In this document: positions 1 to 5,076 of the stretch, piece by piece
Position numbering within the stretch: the first letter of the stretch is position 1
Layout of the letters: each line of letters begins with the position of its first letter
Origin: JBEIDK01 sp040383485
GTDB lineage: Bacteria; Bacteroidota; Bacteroidia; UBA4408
Assembly (NCBI GenBank): GCA_040383485.1
Contig: JBEIDK010000184.1
Location: 1-5,423 of the forward strand
Direction of reading: 5' to 3'
DNA: 5,423 bases
Translations under genes and position numbers: made by a program
Notes under the pieces: generated by a model
Database searches by the model: none
The model's input: only the letters and a program-made list of their open reading frames with translations
Told to the model about the DNA's origin: nothing

Positions 1-159
1 GAAGGATTTAACATACATATAGAAAATTTAATTTTAAATAGTGGCGCTGGATTTATTGTTGCCGTTGCTGGCGAAATTATGCGTATGCCAGGTTTGCCAA
101 AAGAACCAGCTGCAAAAGTAATTGACTTTGTGAATGGTGAAATAGTTGGGTTGAGCTAA
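1..159 (+). CDS. fhs: formate--tetrahydrofolate ligase, C-terminal end (5' truncated by window)
   Basis: The first frame is open from base 1 and encodes 52 residues before TAA at 157-159. The peptide contains GAGFIVAVAGEIMRMPGLPK followed by EPAAKVID and ends NGEIVGLS. This matches what I know of the conserved C-terminus of formyltetrahydrofolate synthetase, whose usual form is GAGF-(I/V)-V-x-L-T-G-(D/E)-I-M-x-MPGLPK-x-PAA-x-x-ID and a G-x-I-x-GLF end. The full enzyme is about 550 residues, so roughly nine tenths lies outside the window. It is a cytosolic enzyme that uses ATP to join formate to tetrahydrofolate, giving 10-formyl-THF for purine and formyl-Met synthesis. The last two bases of its stop codon are also the first two bases of a 31-bp intergenic direct repeat. 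The next gene, surE, is co-directional 243 bp away, and no hairpin terminator is visible between them. The identification is firm although only the tail is seen. Confidence 0.92.
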   Translation, partial: EGFNIHIENLILNSGAGFIVAVAGEIMRMPGLPKEPAAKVIDFVNGEIVGLS

Positions 160-162
160 TTA

Positions 163-229
163 TGAATGTTGAATTATGAATTTTGAATTTTGAATTTTGA
201 ATAATGAATAATAAATGTTGAATTATGAA
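163..229. repeat. tandem heptamer array, TGAATTW type, copy 1
   Basis: Starting at 163 the sequence reads as nine and a half consecutive 7-bp units without a phase break: TGAATGT, TGAATTA, TGAATTT three times, TGAATAA twice, TAAATGT, TGAATTA, TGAA. Because 7 is not a multiple of 3, the TGA and TAA words in the units fall successively in all three plus frames. It begins immediately after the fhs stop codon and is not coding. Bases 158-188 are repeated exactly at 259-289. Confidence 0.9.
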
Positions 230-262
230 CGGCAAAGCCCTCAACGGAGTTAATTGTAAATT

Positions 263-297
263 ATGAATGTTGAATTATGAATTTTGAATAATAAATG
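263..297. repeat. tandem heptamer array, TGAATTW type, copy 2
   Basis: This is a second, shorter run of five 7-bp units (TGAATGT, TGAATTA, TGAATTT, TGAATAA, TAAATGA) with the same unit order as the edges of the first array. The stretch 259-289 is a perfect 31-bp copy of 158-188. The two arrays are separated by a GC-richer island (230-258) containing AACGG twice, at 228-232 and 243-247. The second array is therefore best explained as a segmental duplication of the first with later gain or loss of units. Confidence 0.88.
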
Positions 298-317
298 ATT
301 ATACTTTCAATTAAAAT

Positions 318-402
318 CTAATTACTAACTACTAACAACTAACAACTATTAACTAACTACTAACAACTAATAAACTAATAAACTCTAAACTAATAAACTA
401 AA
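318..402. repeat. tandem heptamer/octamer array, CTAACWA type, abutting surE
   Basis: From 318 the plus strand reads as 7-bp units CTAATTA, CTAACTA, CTAACAA, CTAACAA, CTATTAA, CTAACTA, CTAACAA. It then changes to mostly 8-bp units of the form CTAATAAA (367, 375, 390), interrupted by one CTCTAAA, and runs directly into the surE start codon at 403. This sequence forms the whole immediate leader of surE. It contains no Shine-Dalgarno-like purine run and has TAA in every plus frame. The unit is unrelated to the TGAATTW heptamer upstream, although the period is the same. Confidence 0.88.
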
Positions 403-1161
403 ATGACACCCTTAATACTAGTAACCAACGACGATGGAATAACCGCTCCAGGAATAAGAAATTTAATAGATGCTGTATCAGGATTAGGTGAGGTATATGT
501 GGTAGCTCCCGACAAGCCCCAATCAGGCATGGGCCACGCGATAACCATACACAATACTTTAAGATTACAAGAATTTAATTTAGATGAAAATATAAAAGAG
601 TTTGCATGTAGTGGAACACCCGTAGATTGTGTAAAAATTGCAATAGACAAATTACTTCCTCGTAAGCCCGACTTAATTGTATCTGGAATAAATCACGGTT
701 CTAATTCATCTATCAACATTATTTATTCAGGAACTATGAGTGCTGCGGTTGAAGGTTGCATAGAAGGCATTCCTTCTATTGGTTTCTCGTTGAGCGACTT
801 TTCTTTGAATGCAGACTTTAGTGCTTGTAAGGAATACATTAAAAATATTTGTTCTAAAGTTTTAGCACACAAATTACCAGATGGTATTTGTTTGAATGTG
901 AACTTTCCGAAACTACCAAAAGAAGAAATGAAAGGCTTAAAGATTTGTAGACAAGCAAAAGCTATTTGGCAAGAAGAGTTTGATGAGCGCAAAGACCCCA
1001 GCGGAAAATCATATTATTGGCTTACTGGCAAATTTGTAAATTTGGATGAAGGGAATGATACAGATGAATGGGCTCTAGCAAATGGATTTGTATCAGTAGT
1101 ACCAGTTCATATTGACTTTACTGGTTACAAGGCAATAAATTTTTTAAATGAAATTTTATAA
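403..1161 (+). CDS. surE: SurE family 5'/3'-nucleotidase (survival protein E)
   Basis: This is a 252-residue protein, the normal length for SurE, a cytosolic metal-dependent phosphatase that removes phosphate from nucleoside 5'- and 3'-monophosphates and is linked to stress and stationary-phase survival. The N-terminus carries the NDDGITAPGI motif (residues 9-18). The expected metal ligands are all present: Asp10 and Asp11, Ser41 in PQSGMGH, and Asn97 in SGINHGSN (94-101). Other family blocks are GTPVDCV (71-77), YSGTMSAAVEG (108-118) and LNVNFP (164-169), and a TD pair (220-221) precedes the VSVVPVHID strand (230-238). The ATG at 403 fits because residue 4 already begins the first strand LILVTNDDG. 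No transcription terminator is obvious after it, apart from a weak all-A/T dyad (1182-1188 with 1198-1204). It may share a transcript with fhs upstream, but the 243-bp repeat-filled gap makes that uncertain. Confidence 0.96.
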   Translation: MTPLILVTNDDGITAPGIRNLIDAVSGLGEVYVVAPDKPQSGMGHAITIHNTLRLQEFNLDENIKEFACSGTPVDCVKIAIDKLLPRKPDLIVSGINHGSNSSINIIYSGTMSAAVEGCIEGIPSIGFSLSDFSLNADFSACKEYIKNICSKVLAHKLPDGICLNVNFPKLPKEEMKGLKICRQAKAIWQEEFDERKDPSGKSYYWLTGKFVNLDEGNDTDEWALANGFVSVVPVHIDFTGYKAINFLNEIL

Positions 1162-1256
1162 AATCGTTTCTTTCAATTTGTAAAAATTCGATAAATAAAT
1201 TTTTTAATCAGCATAAATCATATAAAATTGTAGCATAACAATTAAATTAATAACAA

Positions 1257-1532
1257 ATGAAAAAGTTAACATTAATACTTGCAATATGCTTTGGACTTGC
1301 ATTTAGCAACAGTTTTGCACAACAAAAAGATGCAAAAAAAGAGAGAACTACTGAAAAGAAAGAGGAGAAAAAGGATGAAAAATTAAAGAAGGATGGTACT
1401 CCCGACAAGCGTTACAAAGAAAATAAAGAAGGTGCAAAAGCAAAGCCTGCAGGGCCAGTAAAAAAAGACGGTACACCTGATATGCGCTATAAGGAAAATC
1501 AAGAAGCAGCAAAAAAAACTAAAAAGAAGTAG
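1257..1532 (+). CDS. small exported lysine-rich protein with duplicated KKDGTPDxRYKEN motif
   Basis: This is a 91-residue protein. Residues 1-21 form a signal peptide (KK, a hydrophobic core LTLILAICFGLAF, cleavage expected after SFA), so the product should reach the periplasm or cell surface. The mature 70 residues are extremely polar: 23 are Lys, with many Glu and Asp, and there are no Cys and no hydrophobic core. This suggests an unfolded or nucleic-acid/anion-binding chain rather than an enzyme. Two near-identical 13-residue motifs, KKDGTPDKRYKEN (44-56) and KKDGTPDMRYKEN (69-81), are the only ordered feature. I recall similar motifs in small hypothetical proteins of Bacteroidota, but I know no established function. 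The start is fixed by the signal peptide, and the leader is A/T-rich with no Shine-Dalgarno site. A TATAAAATTG stretch at 1221-1230 might be a -7 box, but this is weak. The gene stands alone and is followed 18 bp later by a strong terminator. Confidence 0.85.
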   Translation: MKKLTLILAICFGLAFSNSFAQQKDAKKERTTEKKEEKKDEKLKKDGTPDKRYKENKEGAKAKPAGPVKKDGTPDMRYKENQEAAKKTKKK

Positions 1533-1550
1533 AGTTCAATCAATCTAATC

Positions 1551-1585
1551 AAAAAAGCGCTGGTATTATTATTAGCGCTTTTTTT
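1551..1585. terminator. bidirectional intrinsic terminator between convergent genes
   Basis: AAAAAAGCGCT (1551-1561) pairs perfectly with AGCGCTTTTTT (1574-1584) around a 12-nt loop, followed by one more T. The G/C core is GCGC, flanked by an A-tract on the left and a T-tract on the right. The hairpin can therefore end the plus-strand 91-aa gene, whose stop is at 1530-1532. It can also end the minus-strand beta-barrel gene, whose stop is at 1707-1709, about 120 nt away on that strand. Confidence 0.9.
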
Positions 1586-1706
1586 GGGTCTTATATTTTA
1601 ATAGGATTTATTTAAACGCGGGGAATAGCCTTCAACTATGGTATTGCGTCATTGCTCTTTGCAAATAGTAAAAATGTACTTACAAGCAAACCGATAATTC
1701 ATTTCT

Positions 1707-3062
1707 TCAACGTATTAAATATATTAGTGAAAAATGAACTGAGTTGTTTGTATATGCAAAGGGTTTTAAAAAGCCTTTATAGTTAACCGTTTTATAAAGC
1801 GAACCTTTTGTTGTTGAAGAATATGGAGGGGGACCACCACCATGATTATATTCATAATTAAATTCAGCAGAACCTTTTTGGCTCAAATAATTCGCAATAT
1901 TAAACAAGCCAAACCCAGCCGAAAAGCCAAACCATTTAAATTGTCTTGTTATATCAAGAAAGCCTTGCAAATTCAAATTTATGCCTTTCGATTCAATTAA
2001 ATAATTCTTATAGTATCCAGAATCATTAAAACCCCAACGACTGCGAACAAAAAATTTTGTTACTGATAGTTTTAACCCCGAAGAAATAATTAACGATGTG
2101 TTATCGGCATATTTCTTTGAGTAAAGGTTGTAGCTCAGCTTTTGCTGAAGCACATTAATTTTTCTTGTTACTCCACCACTTGAGTATTTGGAAGAATAGT
2201 ATCTATCATGCAATACTGAACTACTTCCATAGGTAAATTCTAATGAAAACCGCTTATTGAGTATTGTACTTAAACCATATGTAATAAACCAATTCTCGTA
2301 ATGCATTTTATCTTCAAAGTCATAAATAAATGAAGTATAGGGTAAAATTCTATTGTCAATCCTTTGGTTTTTATCCTCCCAAAATTGTTTGCTATTTATT
2401 GTCATTTTACCTATAATATTATCTGGTGCAAGTCTTCCAGAATAGAAGTTATTTAAACTTACTATCAGTTGCATTCTCACAGGTTTGGAAATATCAGGTT
2501 TACTTATTTTTGTTTCATTTACCTCGGGTGTATCGCTTTTTACATATTTCTTTTTGCCAGGAATGGTATATCCAAAGCATAAGGAAAGGTTGTTAAAATT
2601 TTCATCATTTCCATACTTCTTCTGTTTTTGTGGATGATACCTAAACAAGTAACCACACCTGAAAAAGAAACCACCTTTGGGTTGTTGATACCTATAGCCA
2701 ATTCTGAAACTGAGTGGTGCATATGGATAGTTAGAACGTGGGTCAGGGTCTTGATACATCAAGTACAATAGCCCCAAACCTGTTTCAAAATAGCGTTTAT
2801 TGCCAAGCAACAAATTAGCTTCAATAGGCAGTTGTAACAGTTTTCCAGTTCCTGCGCCGAAATAAGAAATACCACCCCTTGTTGATAATTTAACGTTTTT
2901 AGTTTTGAAAAACAACCTATCATAGTTAATTGAATATAGGAAAGCATTACCCATCAACTCAGTAAAAACAGTGTTACGTGAAAATGATGTAACCAACGTT
3001 GAGTCTTGGGCATGGCTATTTAAACTCAACATCAATGCAATAACAACTGTAATTATTCTCAT
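1707..3062 (-). CDS. predicted outer-membrane beta-barrel protein, two-part
   Basis: This is a 451-residue protein with a signal peptide at residues 1-18 (MRIITVVIALMLSLNSHA, cleavage before Gln19). Residues 29-170 resemble a domain I associate with Bacteroidota outer-membrane proteins. It has RNTVFTELMGNAFLYSINYD (29-48), LPIEANLLLGNKRYFETGLG (78-97), then FRIGYRYQQPKGGFFFRCGY (119-138) and a closing LCFGYTIP (161-168). A Lys-rich linker (170-195) leads to a second half (196-451) of alternating aromatic and polar strands typical of a barrel wall, for example WFITYGLSTIL (258-268), RFSLEFTYGSS (271-281) and FSLIYLIR at the end. That half includes a loop with HGGGPPPYSS (407-416). No enzyme motif, TonB box or T9SS tail is visible, and the function is unknown. 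The ATG at 3062 is set by the signal peptide. The leader on the minus strand is almost entirely a repeat copy (3067-3322). Termination is at the shared hairpin 1551-1585. Confidence 0.8.
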   Translation of the reverse strand: MRIITVVIALMLSLNSHAQDSTLVTSFSRNTVFTELMGNAFLYSINYDRLFFKTKNVKLSTRGGISYFGAGTGKLLQLPIEANLLLGNKRYFETGLGLLYLMYQDPDPRSNYPYAPLSFRIGYRYQQPKGGFFFRCGYLFRYHPQKQKKYGNDENFNNLSLCFGYTIPGKKKYVKSDTPEVNETKISKPDISKPVRMQLIVSLNNFYSGRLAPDNIIGKMTINSKQFWEDKNQRIDNRILPYTSFIYDFEDKMHYENWFITYGLSTILNKRFSLEFTYGSSSVLHDRYYSSKYSSGGVTRKINVLQQKLSYNLYSKKYADNTSLIISSGLKLSVTKFFVRSRWGFNDSGYYKNYLIESKGINLNLQGFLDITRQFKWFGFSAGFGLFNIANYLSQKGSAEFNYEYNHGGGPPPYSSTTKGSLYKTVNYKGFLKPFAYTNNSVHFSLIYLIR

Positions 3063-3126
3063 TTCGAATTATTTTTTATAGCCCAGTTCCTCGTAGTTTG
3101 TTTTCATAATAATTTACGTTATGCAT

Positions 3127-3138
3127 AGTCTCCAGACT
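3127..3138. repeat. left inverted arm of copy A
   Basis: AGTCTCCAGACT is itself a 5-bp palindrome with a CC centre. It also pairs with 3311-3322 (AGTCTGGAGGCT) as a 12-bp inverted repeat with one mismatch, including nine perfect bases (CTCCAGACT with AGTCTGGAG). The arms bound a 196-bp core. The equivalent arms in copy B are 4755-4766 and 4920-4932. Confidence 0.7.
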
Positions 3139-3145
3139 CATTTTG

Positions 3146-3250
3146 CTATACATAGCGCAAAAGCACCATTAAATATTTTTCTTCAGAAAAATCACTATCA
3201 AAATCCTTTTCAACATTTCTCACTTCAATTTTTCTAGGTTTTACAAACAT
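3146..3250 (-). other. 34-codon ORF inside copy A, probably a relic or not coding
   Basis: On the minus strand an ATG at 3250 opens a 34-residue frame, MFVKPRKIEVRNVEKDFDSD followed by FSEEKYLMVLLRYV, ending TAG at 3146. The ATG lies 7 nt after the TACCTTTG box, which would make a leaderless or nearly leaderless message. In copy B the ATG and its spacing from the box are kept, but small indels shift the frame, which stops after eight residues (MFAILKNN). Either copy B is a decayed version or neither is translated. I do not recognise the peptide. Confidence 0.15.
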
Positions 3251-3257
3251 AATGTTT

Positions 3258-3265
3258 CAAAGGTA
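3258..3265 (-). promoter_or_regulatory. candidate -7 promoter box TACCTTTG in copy A
   Basis: The minus strand reads TACCTTTG, an exact fit to the Bacteroidota -7 consensus TAnnTTTG. No TTG lies at the usual distance upstream; the best -33 candidate is TTC, 19 nt before the box, which is weak. A start here would give a leader of about 190 nt for the barrel gene. The same box, with identical flanks, is present in copy B. Confidence 0.45.
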
Positions 3266-3310
3266 TTTTTTATAGACATATGATGAAGTGGATGACGTAT
3301 AAGAACAAAT

Positions 3311-3322
3311 AGTCTGGAGGCT
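3311..3322. repeat. right inverted arm of copy A
   Basis: AGTCTGGAGGCT is the partner of 3127-3138. It lies at the right limit of homology with copy B. Beyond it, the 42 bp before the cyclase stop codon hold nothing recognisable and no clear terminator for the cyclase. Confidence 0.7.
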
Positions 3323-3364
3323 GAGCTGAATGATGGCTTTTTAAAATAATAGGTAATTGAAAAT

Positions 3365-4585
3365 TTAAATTATAATTACTTCATTTTTTTTCTCAACAAA
3401 ATACATATCTACATCACCTTTTCCTTTTGCAGTTACTTTTCCTCTGTATAAGCACTTAAATTTATTTTTCACTAATTCATAAGTATCTCCTGATATATTT
3501 ACCTTACCTACTTCACTCGAGTTTTCCATTCTTGCAGCTATATTAACAGCGTCGCCCCAAACATCATAAGCAAACTTTTTTTTACCAATAACACCAGCAA
3601 TTATTTCCCCTGTGTGCACGCCAATACGAATTTCCCATTTTTCTTTTCCTAGTGTCTCTCTTTTAGAATTCCAATCATTAACCCAACTATTTATTTCTAA
3701 AGCGGCTGATACGGCATCAAATGCATTTGTATAATTTTCTTCAGGAATTCCACCTGCACACATATAAGCATCTCCAATGGTCTTTATTTTTTCCAAATTA
3801 TTTTTTCCAATTATTTCATCAAAAGCAGTAAAACATTCATTAAGTGCTTCAATTAGCTCCAAAGGACTAATTGTTGAAGCTGTTTTCGTAAAAGCTCTAA
3901 AATCAGTAAAAAGAACTGATACCATCTTATAATGGTGTGGTGTTACTTCTCCCTTTTGGTTTAGCTCTAAAACAATCTCTTCTGGTAAAATATTCAACAG
4001 CAAATTATTTATTTGAGTATTTGATTGACTTATTTGATTAACGTATTTTTCAGAATTGGCAGACATTGAATACATTATCCAACAAAAAGTAATAAAAGTT
4101 AAATAATATAATGAAGCATTGGCTATTAAAAATTTATCATTTGAGAAAAAAATTTCATACGTTATCATCCATATTATTAAAATACCTTGATTTATAATAT
4201 GTTTCTTTTCATTAATAATACCTAAAACAGGAATTAATGCTATTGTAAAAAATACGTTTCTTGAAAAGAAATGAAATCTTCCATATCCAGTTTGTTCAAA
4301 AAAAGATTGAAAACAAATCTGTGTAACAATCATATTAAATAAAACAATATATGTAATTGTAAGGTATATAATTTTATAATAACGAGACTTAAATTTAATT
4401 AATATGATTAGTGTGCTTGAAATAACAACCATACAAACTATGTGTATAATCAAATTTAAAAATGAATAAATATGAGAATATAAACTAATTTCAATTGCGT
4501 AACCAATCCATATAAAAATGTTGGCAAACAATACAAAAAACTCTATTCTTTTAAAATAAGCATCATGGTATAAATCCTCTTTCAT
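3365..4585 (-). CDS. membrane-bound class III adenylate cyclase
   Basis: This is a 406-residue protein predicted to make cyclic AMP from ATP at the inner face of the cytoplasmic membrane. The N-terminal half has about six hydrophobic segments (near 14-34, 42-64, 71-92, 111-123, 131-147 and 152-175) and resembles no sensor domain I can name. A helical linker (178-210) containing NNLLLNILPEEIVLEL joins it to a class III catalytic domain (about 218-397). The metal-binding Asp residues are Asp228 (LFTDFRAF) and Asp272 (KTIGDAYMC). The adenine-selecting pair is Lys268 and Asp341 (YDVWGDAVN), which argues for ATP over GTP. The transition-state Asn348 and Arg352 are present in NIAARM. All catalytic residues lie in one chain, so it should act as a homodimer. 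The leader is long (repeat copy B starts 115 bp upstream of the ATG). No cAMP-binding protein is visible nearby. The ATG at 4585 fits because the first TM follows a short charged N-terminus. Confidence 0.93.
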   Translation of the reverse strand: MKEDLYHDAYFKRIEFFVLFANIFIWIGYAIEISLYSHIYSFLNLIIHIVCMVVISSTLIILIKFKSRYYKIIYLTITYIVLFNMIVTQICFQSFFEQTGYGRFHFFSRNVFFTIALIPVLGIINEKKHIINQGILIIWMITYEIFFSNDKFLIANASLYYLTFITFCWIMYSMSANSEKYVNQISQSNTQINNLLLNILPEEIVLELNQKGEVTPHHYKMVSVLFTDFRAFTKTASTISPLELIEALNECFTAFDEIIGKNNLEKIKTIGDAYMCAGGIPEENYTNAFDAVSAALEINSWVNDWNSKRETLGKEKWEIRIGVHTGEIIAGVIGKKKFAYDVWGDAVNIAARMENSSEVGKVNISGDTYELVKNKFKCLYRGKVTAKGKGDVDMYFVEKKNEVIII

Positions 4586-4650
4586 ATTATTTTATTCTAG
4601 ATTATTTCATAAAAGCAATTTAAGTAGTCGTGATGTTGGTCAAGTGTCGC

Positions 4651-4687
4651 TTAATATTTGTTTAACAAAACAAGCATTAAATATTAA
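4651..4687. promoter_or_regulatory. AT-rich dyad in the cyclase leader
   Basis: TTAATATTT (4651-4659) and AAATATTAA (4679-4687) form a perfect 9-bp inverted repeat around 19 nt. An alternative inner stem is TTGTTT (4658-4663) with AAACAA (4668-4673). It lies about 65-100 bp upstream of the cyclase ATG, between it and repeat copy B. It could be an operator or an RNA hairpin. It has no adjacent T-run on either strand, so a terminator is unlikely. AT-rich sequence yields such dyads by chance, hence low confidence. Confidence 0.3.
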
Positions 4688-4699
4688 GGTATCCTAACA

Positions 4700-4932
4700 A
4701 ATTATTTTTCTCAGTTCCTCATAGTTTGTTTTCATAATAATTTTTGTTACGCATATTCTACAGACTATAAAACATTAAACATTTTTCTTCATAAAATAAT
4801 TAGTCAAAATCCATTTCAACATTTAGCACTTCAATTATTTTTAAGTATCGCAAACATGATGTTTCAAAGGTATTTTTTTATTGACATATGCTGCAGTGGA
4901 TGACTTATAGAAGTTAGTGAATCTTGGAGAAT
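4700..4932 (-). repeat. long imperfect direct repeat, copy B (upstream of the cyclase)
   Basis: This is the partner of 3067-3322 in the same orientation, offset by about 1.63 kb, with the cyclase between the two. Shared landmarks are CAGTTCCTC (4712), TAGTTTGTTTTCATAATAAT (4722-4741), ATTTTTCTTCA, ATGTTTCAAAGGTATTTTTT (4859-4878) and GTGGATGAC (4896-4904). It lacks the roughly 20-bp palindromic insert of copy A. Its inverted arms are ATTCTACAGACT (4755-4766) and AATCTTGGAGAAT (4920-4932). Small indels break every extended frame that aligns with copy A, so it looks non-coding or decayed. On the minus strand it ends about 115 bp before the cyclase start. Confidence 0.85.
4865..4872 (-). promoter_or_regulatory. 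candidate -7 promoter box TACCTTTG in copy B
   Basis: This is the same TAnnTTTG match as in copy A, set in the most conserved part of the repeat. If used, it would start a leader of about 270 nt running through the repeat into the cyclase gene. No good -33 TTG is visible. Confidence 0.4.
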
Positions 4933-4996
4933 ACAGTTTAACGGGAGAACAATAAGCCCCACCAATAAAAATTCTGCTACAATAACTCATAACCCC

Positions 4997-5014
4997 TAAG
5001 GGGAGGCTAAAAAA
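4997..5014. repeat. short direct repeat TAAGGGGAGGCTAAAAAA, copy 1
   Basis: This 18-bp word recurs exactly at 5077, a start-to-start distance of 80 bp, with no other homology around the two copies. Copy 1 also forms a CCCCT-A-AGGGG palindrome with the bases before it (4993-5003). The pair sits in the gene-free stretch 4586-5236, which otherwise holds repeat copy B, the AT-rich dyad and the terminator at 5179-5216. No credible protein-coding frame is seen there. Confidence 0.75.
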
Positions 5015-5076
5015 TAAGCTTTTGAGATGCTTAATAGCTGCGCACGCATACTGCAACAAGCCACACCAAGATACAG

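Larger units (their letters stand above)
3067..3322 (-). repeat. long imperfect direct repeat, copy A (upstream of the barrel gene)
   Basis: This interval aligns by hand to 4700-4932 in the same orientation, at roughly four in five bases over most of its length. Landmarks shared by both copies on the plus strand are CAGTTCCTC (3084 here), TAGTTTGTTTTCATAATAAT (3094-3113), ATTTTTCTTCA (3174-3184), ATGTTTCAAAGGTATTTTTT (3252-3271) and GTGGATGAC (3288-3296). Copy A has about 20 extra bases around 3141-3162, forming a small palindrome (TTTTGC/GCAAAA outside, GCTAT/ATAGC inside). It also has inverted arms at 3127-3138 and 3311-3322. On the minus strand its end lies 4 bp before the barrel gene's ATG. 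It fills most of the 302-bp gap between the cyclase and the barrel gene. It has no transposase. Confidence 0.85.

Noticed and set aside
158..402. CRISPR array
   Set aside because: The repeats are 7-8 bp tandem units without spacers, and there are no cas genes.
390..650. 86-aa minus-strand open frame over the start of surE
   Set aside because: It is the antisense shadow of the strongly supported surE frame, and its peptide has no recognisable features.
723..992. 89-aa minus-strand open frame within surE
   Set aside because: It is antisense to conserved SurE blocks (SGTMSAAVEG, LNVNFP) and has no leader or context of its own.
1182..1204. Terminator after surE
   Set aside because: The 7-bp stem is purely A/T with a 9-nt loop, so it is too weak and too likely by chance in this composition.
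2540..2947. 60-aa and 62-aa minus-strand frames inside the barrel gene
   Set aside because: They are out-of-frame shadows of the 451-aa gene, which has a signal peptide and family-like blocks.
4616..4643. TTGACC ... TAAATTG as a cyclase promoter on the minus strand
   Set aside because: The spacing (about 15 nt) is too short for the Bacteroidota consensus and the -7 box is imperfect.
3067..4932. Integron-like cassette with attC sites flanking the cyclase
   Set aside because: The repeats are too long, their interiors are not palindromic, and no convincing RYYYAAC/GTTRRRY core pair or integrase is present.
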